Positions 19,579 to 30,193 of a stretch of DNA of 64,000 nt are shown here, piece after piece. The notes under the pieces are model-generated. The model did no database searches. It was not told the DNA's origin and worked only from the letters and a program-made list of their open reading frames with translations. Location: positions 26,667,052 through 26,731,051 of the forward strand of contig OX344755.2 of NCBI GenBank assembly GCA_947034885.2. The letters run 5' to 3'. Numbering within the stretch: the stretch's first letter is position 1; each line of letters begins with the position of its first letter. Made by a program: the position numbers and the translations under genes. This DNA is from Thuidium tamariscinum (lineage: Eukaryota > Streptophyta > Bryopsida > Hypnales > Thuidiaceae).

Positions 19579-20778
19579 CCCTTACCATTTCTTTATTTTA
19601 CTTTAGAAAGTGTGAAGAATTAATTAATAATAGTGGAGGCCCTTGTTCTTCATTTATTTTAGGGCGGTGTACAATTGAGTTCCCCTAGGGATTGTTCATT
19701 TAGTTATTGAATGCATGAAGGAGGGATTTGGAAGAGAGGAGGAGGTGACTTTGTTGTATTTCTTAAAATCTTGAAGTAGAGTTTTTAGTTCTTGAGGAAT
19801 TTTTGTGTTTTTGGATGAATGTCTTAAAAAATGATACAATGGGGACCAAGGGCACTCTCTCCCCATTTTTCTTTCCATGTAGCATTTATATTGTTGAAGG
19901 GAATTTAGAATTTAATTTTTTAATGATTGAATGAAGGATTAATCACACAATTTTAGTATATCTCAATCCTTGAAGGTCACAATGGATATAATTTTTTTCC
20001 AAATTTTCAAAGGAAAGTCTTAGATACTCTTAACTTAAATTCAATAGCTCTTTTCTTTCTTTTCAATAAAATTCTATTGAGAGTTGAGTTTAGCTTGAAT
20101 AAAAGACAACCTTTCTCCCAATTGCAAGAAGAAAGATAAAAATTAGGTAAAACTAATATTTTCCATTTATCCTATTGACACAATTAATTGTATTGTTATC
20201 TAGAATATGAAATAACATTGATTTCTATGATACAAAGAAATAAATTTAAATGATTAAAATGCCTCCACTTTAGTTTCATCCTTTTTATATTCACAATTAG
20301 ATGTTGAACCAAACTTAGGCAACATATAATCTTTCTTTCCATTCAAAGAAAAATTTAAATGAATTCAATCCATTAAATAAAATAATTCAAGTGCCTCTCG
20401 TCTTGTTCCTTCTTTTCTATTCAAACAATAACTTGAATCAAGCAAAGCTAGGTATAAGCTTTAGCATTAATGGATAAAAGTATAGAAGAAACCTTCACAA
20501 TCCTTTTCAATGGACTTGGGGCAATGAGATTCTTCTTCTCCCTAAAATCAAAAAATTACTTTCATGTTGCGAGGTAATATTTGTACTAGAGACCAAATCT
20601 AGAAGTCCATGATGCTGAAATGGCCATATTAAATAATTCGCCTACCTCAATCTTTAAAAGGATTGGAAAAGGCATGCATTCATAATTTTGGGGCCTACCT
20701 TTCTATGTCTTGTTTCTATCCAAGCACCTTGCTACTTCAATTTTCAACTCAATACCAAAACTTTTAAAGGGACACTTT
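19579..20778. other. Spacer of the foldback element, non-coding
   Basis: 1,200 bp of AT-rich unique sequence between the inverted arms. No frame longer than about 60 codons and no match to other families in the window. It would form the loop if the element were transcribed through. Confidence 0.7.
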
Positions 20779-21932
20779 AAAAAAAACCATTCATTCAAAT
20801 TACTTAAAAAAGCAATGGAAAAAGACGCGCCCTTCACTAAATCCCTTCTTTAGAATTTACACAATAAATAATTAAGTAAAACTACTATAAGAGAAAGTCA
20901 AAAAATAACCTACATATCCAAGCTTTGGTATAAATAAATAGCAAGGGCTACATCACCCTCTAATAACCCCATCCAAAGCCTTCAAGAATCAAATTGAGGA
21001 AAACAAATACAAACAAAAGAACTATTTTACCCTCCAAGTTCCCAAAGATTCAATTCAAGAATGAAGAATCCATGGTCTTGTGAGAAAGAAGATTTGAGGA
21101 ATTAGGCCACAAGAAAGAGAAATGCACTTAGCTCTCAAAGGCCTCCACCCTTGTGCAAGTTGTAGTTGGTAGGTGGAGTTCTTAATGTGTCCATTTGACC
21201 TCCATGTACTTGGAGATCTAGTCAACCGTGCACAAATGAGTTGACAGTAATTAATGTGGCCTTTTGGGGGGGCGGGTTTAGTGAAGAAGAGGAATCCCAA
21301 GGCCAAGGCCATTTGAAAACACCCACGCAGTTTGTGGTCTCGCCCTGCCTCGCGTCCGCGCCTTGACGTCCCCGCCCTGCCTCGCGTCCGCGCCCTGACG
21401 TCCCCGCCCTGCCTCGCGTCCACGCCCTAGATGTTGGCAGCAGATTTGTTTTTCAATTTGCGATTGGAGTTTTGAGAATCTGGGGGCGTGTCATATACCA
21501 TTGGAAAGGTATTCAAAATATCTTTCCAATGGTATATTTCACGCCCCCAGATTCCCAAAACTCCAATCGCAAAAGCAGAAGAAAGTTGACGTCTGCGCAC
21601 TAGCGTCCGCGCTCGTCTTTGCGTCCCCGCCCTAGCGTCCCCGCCCAGACTTGCGTCCCCGCCCTGACGTCCCCGCCCGGCCTTGCGTCCGCGCCTGCTC
21701 ATGGACTCTCTGCATAGTGGATTTTAGTAGTAGATTTGTTTTCCAATTTGTGATTGGAGTTTTGAGAATTTAGAGGCGTGTAATATACCATTGGAAAGGT
21801 ATTTTGAATACCTTTCCAATGGTATATTGCATGCCTCAAAATTCTGAGAACTCCAATTGCAAAAGCAGAAAGAAGTTGACGTCCGCGCCTTGTCATTTTT
21901 CACGTCCCCGCCCTGTCTCACGTCCCCGCCCT
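20779..21932 (-). repeat. Right arm of the 1.2-kb inverted repeat
   Basis: Reverse complement of 18,393-19,578 with near identity. It lacks one 32-bp repeat unit of the GGGGACGC array. It contains hairpins at 21,458-21,574 and 21,746-21,864. Further GGGGACGC-type DNA continues outside the paired region to about 22,030. Confidence 0.93.
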
Positions 21933-22150
21933 GAAGTTGACGTTGAAGTCCACGCCCTTCCTATATGCGTCCACGCCTTGACACTGTTACGGTGAAGTTC
22001 GCGCCCTGACGGAGACGTCCGCGCCCTGGATCTCGTTTTCGAAGCTGACGTGTCAACCCAAAAAAATCCCACTACTTTGAAAAATGGAGCCATCCGGTCC
22101 GCCTCGCCCGTCCGTCCGGTGACCCTGACTCGTCCGTTATGACAACCCTG

Positions 22151-22864
22151 GTTAAAATGTACCACATCAACAAGTTGTGGCCTCGGGATGCACACGCACG
22201 CCAGACTGCGGATTTCAACTGTAAACCACACAGTTGCATTGACCCGCACTTTGTCCATCGAGCGACAGAGGTGTGGGGGGCCATGTTTGGCCCTAAACCA
22301 ATGTCTAAAGGGTACATCAACTACAGCTTGGTGTCCATGGTGTATGCAGAACTGAGATTGAAACGCAAGGTGGATTGGAGCACATTCCCAACAACAAAGA
22401 AGAATCCTCTACTCCTGCAACAAAATCAAAAGGATATTCCCGATTCGTGGCCGCAGACGGCGCAGAGGGTACAACCAATCTTACAGAATCCAACAACGCC
22501 TACAACGGTGGCCTCAGCAAGCGCATGTACGAAACCGCAATTGGATTCGAGGGAGACGACATCCAACGTTATGAACGTTTCTGCGGTTCATGTGAATGAC
22601 CAAAACAAATCTCCCAACCGGGAAGACCTCGTCAACAAAAATGGTGGCCCGTCTCCTCCAAAGACGGACCCCACGGACGAAGAGGTTGCCGGGGCCAATG
22701 TCACAATTGGACATTATGTAGACAGCGGTGTTTTAGATAGTTTGGGATATGCAACTCCAAATCCACAGTTGCCAACATCGGAGAGCCCATTGTGTACTCC
22801 AATCATTCAAGAGGACCTGTCAAGAACGAATGTGCAAGAACCCAATGCTGCTTCCACCATGTAA
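22151..22864 (+). pseudogene. KVDW-RING gene, middle part: rest of the KVDW domain and linker
   Basis: Reading from the second target duplication, this frame completes the KVDW domain with HINKL, HSC, FVHRATEVW, SMVYAEL and VDW, in the order seen in the gene at 2,361. A long polar, Pro/Thr/Asn-rich linker follows and the frame ends at TAA 22,862. The RING-containing frame is open from 22,741, in the -1 register, giving about 120 bp of overlap. A short intron, an indel or recoding could connect them. Confidence 0.75.
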
Positions 22865-25092
22865 CAGTGGATACATATGAGTTTATAAAAAAGTATCCAC
22901 ATTTGTCAAGTTTAGACTCGACTAGCTTCAAGAATCTTATTGCAATGCCACAGATTCCGCATTTGGAAGGCTTGCTTGACCTTAGTATCAAGTGGAAGAC
23001 AGTCGAAGAACGTTTGTTTCCATTTGAGCAACGGACTCAGCAGAACGAGCCGGAAAGCAGTACTCCACCGAAGAAAGTATATCAACCCGCTGACTTTCCA
23101 CATGCCGCTCTGGCATTGACAAGAACTGCCACGTGGATAGATGAATTGGCTCCAAGGGTTGGTGCGTTTGCCGATGAATTAGCGTCCCTAGCTCCTACAC
23201 TATTGAGCGGTGCGACGGCTTTCTTGCACTTCACCGATCAAATGTTACCAATTCTCACGTCCGCGATTCATTGTGAAGAAAGTCACGCTCAATTGAGGGA
23301 GGAGCTAAAAGAAAGTGAAAGAGAAATTATACGGTTGAAGGTTGTGCTCAACAGTGAACGAGAAGAACATAAACTCAAGGAAAGGATGCAAAGGATGGAG
23401 GAATCATTGAAATGTATTGAGCCAAGTCAAGGGACTCAAGGTAGCGATCAACTCTCTCTTCCAATGGACAAGGGCAAAGCTCATATCGAGTCAGACCAAC
23501 AAACTTTGCCGATTGGCCGTAAAAGTTGGCTTGACTTGCAAAAAGAATTGGACCAGTCCAATGCCGAAAAAGCCCTTCTTCAATCCAAGTTGGATCAAAT
23601 GATACGAGTGCAGGCCATGGATGAATATTTGCCTAGGAGCGGATCGGAGTCTCGTTGGTTGGGATGGGTACAAAAAGTTCAAGACCCACCCTTATTAGCA
23701 GCTCGAGAAATGAACAAGCTTCGTACGATTGCATTGAAGGGTAACGATGAATGCAATGCCGTCGAGAAACATTTGAAGAAGTTCGAGAGCGAGGTGGATC
23801 GCCATCCAATTGAGAGTGCTTCAATCACATGTTGGGGAAACACAGATGCTATGATGGAGCGCTTGAACCACACAAAGAAAACGGAGGGTGGAAATATCAA
23901 TTGGGCCTTGGAAGTAGAGGAAGGATGGGTCCCTTACCAAACGCTTTCAGCACACATCAACAACAAGGAGAAGCGTGTTATGCATAATTTTGATGCAGGT
24001 CATAAAATGTTGGATGGTATTTGTACAATTTGCCAATACGGTTTTGGACCTGAAGGAGCCATAACCTTGGGCCATTGTGGCCACACTTTTCACGTGCGGT
24101 GCATCATTCAAGCATCAATGTTTAGCTCGGTTTGTGCCGAATGTCGTTCTCCTTTGAGTCCTAGGTTTTATGAATTGTTTGGACTCTTGGATGTTATGCC
24201 CCCCGGCCAGGAATACAACAGGTGGACCCTTCCATTGGACCAAGGGCCATACGAATTTGTGAATTATAAGCATTGGGGAAAACCTCTACAATGGAACCCA
24301 ACAGAACGGAGGCATGCATTGTACGATGACGTCCGTGGTCCAGTGGATGCTTTCAATTGGATGACCCAAACGAACGAGGTGGAAATACGTGCCCGTTCAA
24401 TTGACGATGATGAGGGTCGTGAATTGTTTTGTCGCAACATGGGGGGGCATTGGAGCGTGCAACGTAAAAAGTTCTTCCGGTTTCCAGAGAAGCACGTGGA
24501 GAAAACGGAAGATGGAGAATGGGTTGCCGTGGAGGATTCAGAAGAATTCAAGGAACAATATGCGTCATACGACCACGGTTTGATAGGTCGGGCCTTGTTG
24601 TTGTCAAAGCTGGAAGAAGCTGCCGAATATCGTGCTTCCGTGGACATAGATACGGAATGGAACACAAGCGAACCAATGGTGGAGGTGGTGGAGGCGTTTG
24701 ACCGGCGGGTTGGGGAAATCATAAAGCAGTGGAGGACACTTCTATTCGAAGGATGTATGACCGAAAAGTCATTGAATGAATTCTCATTTGAAGTGGCCAA
24801 CAAAGTGGTAGAGGAGGTCTTACTTCGATTGCAGTCTACTTTGTCAGCCTTGAAGTTGAGGTCTGTGGATTTGACTCCCAAAAGAGAGAAGAAACGGAAG
24901 TTGGAAGATGATGATGATTATACAGTGGACACGGCAGAAGCATTCAAAATAGTTGAGCGGACTAACAAATCCGCACGGCTAGCTAGCCCTGAGGCCCAAG
25001 CTCGTCGAGAAAGTCTAAGAAGTGCAGCTCGACGCACTAAAGATGAATCGTCTCGTGCTTCGGGAGAGGGTAGTAGTAGTAAAACAAAGTAG
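22741..25092 (+). CDS. RING-H2 protein with coiled coil, 3' part of the KVDW-RING gene
   Basis: Open from 22,741 to the stop at 25,090-25,092, about 780 codons. Order: a helical segment, a charged coiled coil (about residues 160-290 counted from the GTG at 22,792), then a RING-H2 finger with first Cys at residue 411. The finger has the spacing C-x2-C-x13-C-x-H-x2-H-x2-C-x10-C-x2-C. RING-H2 fingers normally recruit E2 enzymes for ubiquitin transfer. The C-terminus is Lys/Arg/Ser-rich. Upstream it is continuous in design with the KVDW domain but in another register. If still expressed it may use an internal start such as ATG 22,861 or later. E3 activity is inferred from the motif only. Confidence 0.75.
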   Translation, partial: FGICNSKSTVANIGEPIVYSNHSRGPVKNECARTQCCFHHVTVDTYEFIKKYPHLSSLDSTSFKNLIAMPQIPHLEGLLDLSIKWKTVEERLFPFEQRTQQNEPESSTPPKKVYQPADFPHAALALTRTATWIDELAPRVGAFADELASLAPTLLSGATAFLHFTDQMLPILTSAIHCEESHAQLREELKESEREIIRLKVVLNSEREEHKLKERMQRMEESLKCIEPSQGTQGSDQLSLPMDKGKAHIESDQQTLPIGRKSWLDLQKELDQSNAEKALLQSKLDQMIRVQAMDEYLPRSGSESRWLGWVQKVQDPPLLAAREMNKLRTIALKGNDECNAVEKHLKKFESEVDRHPIESASITCWGNTDAMMERLNHTKKTEGGNINWALEVEEGWVPYQTLSAHINNKEKRVMHNFDAGHKMLDGICTICQYGFGPEGAITLGHCGHTFHVRCIIQASMFSSVCAECRSPLSPRFYELFGLLDVMPPGQEYNRWTLPLDQGPYEFVNYKHWGKPLQWNPTERRHALYDDVRGPVDAFNWMTQTNEVEIRARSIDDDEGRELFCRNMGGHWSVQRKKFFRFPEKHVEKTEDGEWVAVEDSEEFKEQYASYDHGLIGRALLLSKLEEAAEYRASVDIDTEWNTSEPMVEVVEAFDRRVGEIIKQWRTLLFEGCMTEKSLNEFSFEVANKVVEEVLLRLQSTLSALKLRSVDLTPKREKKRKLEDDDDYTVDTAEAFKIVERTNKSARLASPEAQARRESLRSAARRTKDESSRASGEGSSSKTK

Positions 25093-25368
25093 ACATGGAC
25101 CTATACGTCTTATAAGAGTTTTTGATTGAACCATTGTATTGTATGGACTATGGATGGTTAGATGGTGATGTGTATTTTAGAAGGATAGAGCAATACTAGG
25201 TAAACGTGCACGGAATATGCTTTGAGTTATTATCAGTTTTTAATATGAACATATATATGGAATTATTTATCTATCTATTTATGTATGTATCAATTAGTCA
25301 ATGTACGTATTGACTATGCACAATACTTTTTGATGTGGAATGTATGGTATTAGAGGCATGGTATTGGA
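25093..25368. other. 3' flank of the KVDW-RING gene, no gene seen
   Basis: AT-rich, with several poly(A)-signal-like aataat/tgtatt stretches; nothing coding. Confidence 0.5.
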
Positions 25369-25369
25369 T

Positions 25370-25577
25370 GTAAGAAATTATGATTGCCTATTATAATCTT
25401 TGAATTCTTAATTGATTTTGATTTGTTTTGTTCTTGTATATGATCTCTAATATGCCTAGTTTCAATTGGCACGGTTACCATGCAAAAAAAGAAATATAGA
25501 ACTTATAAAAATGTTTGTTGTTTGTTAAATTTGAACAAATTCGTCGAAGCTCAAAATAGGCCTTGGATATTTATGGG
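25370..25577 (+). repeat. T2 repeat fragment (right end)
   Basis: ctattataatctttgaattc, then aatatgcctagtttcaattg, then caaattcgtcgaagctcaaa, ending ggccttggatatttatgggt. This parallels the right end of the 45,572-46,208 element in reverse order. Left part missing. The following 25,578-26,080 is AT-rich without genes. Confidence 0.45.
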
Positions 25578-26084
25578 TAAACACTAAAGGTGTTTTCAAT
25601 AAAATATTATTTTCAGTAAACATGTATAGTTGTGAAATAATTTCTAAGAACTACTTCCGTTGGTAGATTTGAAGTTGCTTTCTATGAGCAAATCCTTAGA
25701 ACTTGAAATTTGGCATACATATTATCAACATAGAGATGATCTCATGCCAAGAATTTCATGGCCAAATTTTAATTTCTCAATCTTTGCTTCTTTGGGAGGG
25801 TGTCAAAGTTGGTAGCATTGGAATTTTAGTCACAACCACACATGTACGATTGTACATAGATTTTGAAATATCTTTTTCTGGGCAAATCTTTTGGCCTTGA
25901 ATTTTGACGCATGTGTTATTAACATAGAGACGATCTTGTGCAGAAAATTAAATGTAAAAATAATAATTTTTGAGCCCTAGGGAAGGCGTCAAAGATGGCA
26001 GCAGTAGGGGATTTTTTTTCCATGTGACAGCAAGAATTCGTAAATGAAGTAGACCTTCCTGTATATGTTTATGCACGGTCAGTC

Positions 26085-26153
26085 CGCCTGGACCGAAGTC
26101 GCTGTCCGCCCCGACCGACTAGGCCGTCCGCCCCGACCGAACTGGTCGTCCGC
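26085..26153. repeat. GTCCG-rich array, left piece (split by an insertion)
   Basis: Units of GTCCGCCCCGACCGAACTGGC type. The array breaks at TCCGC (26,149-26,153) and resumes in register at 29,773, so this and 29,773-29,935 were one array before the 3.6-kb insertion. Confidence 0.8.
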
Positions 26154-26466
26154 TGTGGCAAGACATATTTTTGATCTTTCCATTTAAAGTCAGTATGGAG
26201 CGGAAAGTCGAAAATTTAGCAACCGGATTTGTTCAGGGAACGGGTAAGATCCAGAAGTAGTACCAGATAATGTTGTAGAGACCGGTGGCAGAATAATTCC
26301 GGTTTATTACGACGGAATACCGGAACGGAAAAATTCCGGACCCTACAGAACGGATTCTATCCGGATTCAGTCCCAGAACGGAACGGATGATTTCCGGACT
26401 TGGACCGATCGGATGAGAACGGGAACGGATGATCAGGAACGGAATACCGGATCCATTTCTGGAAAG

Positions 26467-26473
26467 TATATAA
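26467..26473 (+). promoter_or_regulatory. TATA box of the CCGGA-element gene
   Basis: TATATAA in gaaagtatataaggcc, about 350 bp upstream of the ATG at 26,825. It is followed by a T- and GT-rich leader, consistent with an RNA polymerase II promoter. Confidence 0.55.
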
Positions 26474-26824
26474 GGCCTGACATTTTCAGTTGGCCCATTT
26501 GCTCTCAGGCGCTTCGTTGTGTGTTTTTCAACCCTCAGCGTTTTCCGCCTTTTCTGTGAGTTGGTTTTTCGCGCGTGTTTGGTGGCGCAATTTTCTGTGA
26601 CGCGGCTGTCAGTATTAGCAGCGGGTGTTTTGTCAGAGCGGGCAGTTGTCAGCGGCGCGGGTTTCAGACTGTGCGCTGAGACGTTGGTGTGTGGAGAGGA
26701 GTGTGTGTGTATATGTGCAGGTGGTTATTACGGGCAGATTACTTTTGTATTTGTGTTGTGAGTGTGTGTGAGGAACGGGACGTGCGGCTAGGAGAGGAGT
26801 GAGGTAGTTTTCCGGATAGTTGCC

Positions 26825-28507
26825 ATGCCGCAGCTACGCCGGAAGAGAACCGAGTCCACTACACCCCCACCCTCAGGGATAAAGCTGAAGAAAGTAGTTC
26901 CACTCATCCCTTCTACAAAGCCGGAGAAAAGCAACTTGATGGCGGACTTAACCGTAATGGGGTGTCTAGGGTTAGTAGAGATACCCTGGGGTTTCAAGGA
27001 GGAGCGGATGGTGAAGGAGCTGAAGGGCAAGGTGTCGAATCAGTTCGACAACACGGCGCGGGGAATGCCGCACAAATGGACGGAGGCGCACTGGAGGGCC
27101 GTATACGGGTTCAAACACCAGGGGCACGGATCGGCCGGGAGGAAGGTAGACTTCCTCCAAAACAAGATTAGTGGCACCCCTCACCCGAAGGACGGATACC
27201 GGATCATGGACTGCAACGAAGACAGGCATAGGCGCCTGTTGAAGTTTCTGCTTCCGGTCCTTCATCCGGAGAAACCAACCCGGATCACGATCGGCCTGGC
27301 CAACACCATTTTCGGTGCGCTGATCGGAGACCGGAAAGTGGACTGGGGCCGGATCATACAGGACCTGATCACCCGGTTACTGAAGAACCTCGGAGGGAGT
27401 AGGGCAACTCCGATCTCCCCCTACCTCTTCCACCTCTACCACCATCTACAGCTCCTTTCGGATACGGAAGAGAAGACGTGGCACACCCAGAAGATAGTCT
27501 TGACGTACGGGGAGACGTCAACGGATGATGAGGAGAGCTCCGAGTCCGAGACAGAGCGGGAGGACTCGGATAAGAGAGAGGAACCGGAAGTTCCGCTCGT
27601 GAAGCAGCAGAAGACCACACCGCCGAACACGAGGGGATCTCCTCCGGTCCGACACAATCCGGGAACGAAAGGCAGAGCGGGACCATCCGAACCAGGTCAG
27701 GCCGAACCAGCAGCAGAGGAAACGGATCCCAGTGATCCGTTCCTGCAACTGACGGAAATCCTGTGCAACATCCGAGCGGATTGGGAGGTCAAGCGGATCG
27801 TCCTGGAGAACATCGCGGGGATGGTCAATGGCAAACCGGATCATACTCTTCCGACCGTGGTAGGGAATTGCATCGCCTCGCCTGCGGATCTCGCCAAGTT
27901 GGAGGAGGAAAACCGGAAACTTCAGGAGGAAGTTGACGGTTTGAAGGCGGAGCTCCTTGTTCTCAGGGACAACGAGGCCGCTACCAAGGAGATGGCGGCA
28001 GAGACCGTCAAATTGGCGGAGCACGTGAAGACAACATTCGGGGAACCCGGATCGGCTGTCATCCGGGCTCAACTGTTTGACGAAGAAGTGCACAATGAGA
28101 AGAAACTATCCGGAAGCCGGATAGTCCGGATTCTGTCCGACTTCTCCGAAAAGGTGGAGACGACTTTGGTGAAGGTTCGGGAGGCGGCCGAACGGATGGA
28201 AGACTGTAGCCGGAGACTGACGGAAATTCCGGTCAGACTCTCCGATCTGTCTCTACCGGATATTTCCGAAGGGTTGCCTCAGAGACCAGGGAAGGACAGG
28301 ACGCCGCAATCCAAGAAGTCAGGGCGAGCGTCAACGGGCAACCGGGAGGCAGCAATTCAGTTGTCGGAGTCTCCTGCGAGTCCGGTTACTGGAGCTCCGG
28401 TTGCAACAGATGGAGAACGGAATCGGAACCTCACCGAGGTCTTCGAGCAGATCAGTAGGGCGGAAAGCCCGACTATAGGATCTAGGGTAGCAGAGCCGGA
28501 TACGTAG
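26825..28507 (+). CDS. KVDW-like protein with coiled coil, carried by the CCGGA element
   Basis: 560 residues from ATG 26,825 (ttgccatgccg) to TAG. Residues 1-35 are basic and Pro-rich. About 45-185 form a folded region with HWRAVYGF, HPKDGYRIMD and, at 163-174, FGALIGDRKVDW, comparable in position and ending to MVYAEVIPGRMVDW of the gene at 2,361. 225-300 is acidic and Ser-rich, and a coiled coil runs about 355-420. Unlike the two other KVDW genes it is a single unbroken frame. Codon choice (CGG, CCG, GAG) is far more GC-rich than in neighbours, like the rest of its element. It could be gag-like or a plant transposon-associated domain protein; the relation to KVDW is a weak, by-eye alignment. 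Confidence 0.7.
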   Translation: MPQLRRKRTESTTPPPSGIKLKKVVPLIPSTKPEKSNLMADLTVMGCLGLVEIPWGFKEERMVKELKGKVSNQFDNTARGMPHKWTEAHWRAVYGFKHQGHGSAGRKVDFLQNKISGTPHPKDGYRIMDCNEDRHRRLLKFLLPVLHPEKPTRITIGLANTIFGALIGDRKVDWGRIIQDLITRLLKNLGGSRATPISPYLFHLYHHLQLLSDTEEKTWHTQKIVLTYGETSTDDEESSESETEREDSDKREEPEVPLVKQQKTTPPNTRGSPPVRHNPGTKGRAGPSEPGQAEPAAEETDPSDPFLQLTEILCNIRADWEVKRIVLENIAGMVNGKPDHTLPTVVGNCIASPADLAKLEEENRKLQEEVDGLKAELLVLRDNEAATKEMAAETVKLAEHVKTTFGEPGSAVIRAQLFDEEVHNEKKLSGSRIVRILSDFSEKVETTLVKVREAAERMEDCSRRLTEIPVRLSDLSLPDISEGLPQRPGKDRTPQSKKSGRASTGNREAAIQLSESPASPVTGAPVATDGERNRNLTEVFEQISRAESPTIGSRVAEPDT

Positions 28508-29370
28508 GTATTAGGACTTTCCTGTTTTTGTAGTTTTTAACTTAGGAATGGATTAGGAGGAAATCCGGTCCGGTTTAGGAACTTGGAGCGGGTTGGAATC
28601 CGTTCCGGTTCAGAAGTAGGTAGGAACGGATCCGCCGAGCGTTAATCGCGGCGGACTTGTATGGCGCTTTTTGCTTTTTGCCCATTATTTAAGTCAGTCC
28701 CCTCGCGGTGGACTGGGAGTCTTTTCCTTTGCATTATCTTTGTGTATTCTATTCCCTCTTGCTTTGCACGTGTATCTCCCGGGTTTGGCAGGGCGGCGTG
28801 ACGCGGAGTTAGGAAGGCGCAAGTGGTTTTGCAGGCGACGTTCTCCCTTTGGTGTTTATTTTCCGTGTCTGAGTATATGAGAACGGGTAGAGAAGAGTTG
28901 GGAGTGTAACTCTAGCGCCTCAGCGCTTCTAGGACTTAAGATTCCGGGTGAGAAAGCCGTTGTTAGGCTAGACGAGAGGGAGGGATTCCTTAATCGTGCT
29001 AGAGCTCCTGGGTGGGAAACCCAGTTGAGTGTCCGATCTCTTGTGAGGTCTCACCGTCTTTGTGACAAACGGAAGAGTTCTGGTTGACATTGGAACGGAC
29101 GGATACACTTGTAGCCACCTGGCTCCCCAGGAACGGAAAGTAGTGTCAAAGTCGTTGTAGTATGAGAAGATCGTACGGGGGATCTCTGTGTGACCTACAG
29201 TCCGGATCTTTGTCTGGATTGTTGTGAGGGATCAAACCGGATTTGAAGTATTTTTAGAATTAACAGGTAGAAAGTGGGTCTTCAGCCACTATAAGTCACG
29301 GAAGGAGCGGTGGGCCTACCGCTCACAAAATCAAGCGGCGACCCCTCTGATGGTAAAACAGAGGCAAAAC
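28508..29370. other. Non-coding 3' part of the CCGGA element
   Basis: About 860 bp without a credible frame. It contains another TATA-like phrase (cattatttaag, near 28,686) and several GGAACGG/CCGGAT motifs. Possibly a long 3' UTR or remnant of further element sequence. Confidence 0.5.
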
Positions 29371-29772
29371 TAAACCGGATTGAGGAACGGATGTGGACGG
29401 ATCATCCGGAACGGATTGATCCAGAGAGGAAACCAGGAGCGGAACTCGTTAGGAAGCGGATCCGTTGCAGTCTGACGGAACGGATAAAATCCGGGAAACC
29501 GGAAAAGTGAAGGAACGGATCCATTCCGGACCAGATTGCTAGAATATCAGTTTTGAACGGGATAACGGGTTGTTATCTCGGGTTGTTTGTGTATTTCCGG
29601 TTCTAGATCTAGAACCGGATTATAGAGTTTTGGGAGCTGTCCTATCTTAATCGCTTAACTAAGCCAGATACTTCACAGAATCTCGCGGGTTCGATCTTTA
29701 GAGTCACTTAGTTATACTCTAGAGTGATTTTTGTGAGTATAATAGGGAATTTACTTACCCTGTGTTGCGACA

Positions 29773-29935
29773 TCCGCCCCCGACCGAAGTCGCCGTCCGC
29801 CCCCGACTGAACTGGCCATCCACCCCCGACCAAAGTCGCCGTCCGCCCCCGACTGAACTGGCCGTCCGCCCCGACCGAATTGGGCGTCCGCTTCGATTCA
29901 GCGACTGTTGCAACGGGTATTTGACTGTCCGCCCC
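29773..29935. repeat. GTCCG-rich array, right piece, upstream of the second hAT gene
   Basis: Tandem units of about 39-40 bp (GTCCGCCCCCGACTGAACTGGC alternating with GACCGAAGTCGCC). It lies about 260 bp before the ATG of the hAT gene at 30,194. It continues the array at 26,085-26,153. Confidence 0.8.
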
Positions 29936-30193
29936 AACGGTCAGCTGCGCTCAGTTTACAATAAGTAGACTGAGAGAAGTCATTTGTAAGCACTCCTGAT
30001 GAACTGAACACTAAGATTTCCAAGGGCTAGGCGCTGCAAATTTATTTGTGTCCCTTGCTTGGTAATGCATAGTTTGGTGGAAGGGGGGGCTTTCATTTTG
30101 AAGGCTTTTTGCACTGAGTGCTTATTTGATTGTGGACTTTTACAACACAGTGCTAACGTTACCAATTACAATTGAAGGGAAAAAGAATTCAAT

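Larger units (their letters stand above)
17858..22150. mobile_element. 4,293-bp foldback element with hAT ends, inserted in the KVDW-RING gene
   Basis: Begins CAGGGTTGTCATACCGG and ends in ATGACAACCCTG, giving an inverted terminus of at least 12 bp. It is flanked by the perfect 8-bp duplication GTTAAAAT (17,850-17,857 and 22,151-22,158), the size expected of hAT elements. GTCCG-rich DNA lies just inside both ends. The body holds a 1.2-kb near-perfect inverted repeat around a 1.2-kb spacer, plus a nested MITE. No transposase is encoded; small frames in the arms only mirror each other. It must be mobilised in trans; the hAT proteins nearby are candidates but untested. Confidence 0.92.
26154..29772 (+). 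mobile_element. 3.6-kb CCGGA-rich element carrying one gene
   Basis: Flanked by the 5-bp direct repeat TCCGC (26,149-26,153 and 29,773-29,777). Ends TGTGGCAAGACA and, complemented, TGTCGCAACACA match at 10 of 12 positions. Removing it restores the GTCCG array. Both subterminal zones (about 26,220-26,460 and 29,370-29,530) are full of GGAACGGAT/ATCCGG motifs. It contains a TATA box, a 560-residue gene and a long non-coding 3' part (28,508-29,370). TG...CA ends with 5-bp duplications suit LTR elements, but no long terminal direct repeat and no reverse transcriptase or transposase were found. The class is unresolved. Confidence 0.75.

Noticed and set aside
26154..29772. Complete LTR retrotransposon
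   Set aside because: TG...CA ends and a 5-bp duplication fit, but I found no direct copy of the first or last few hundred bases at the other end and no reverse transcriptase, protease or integrase.
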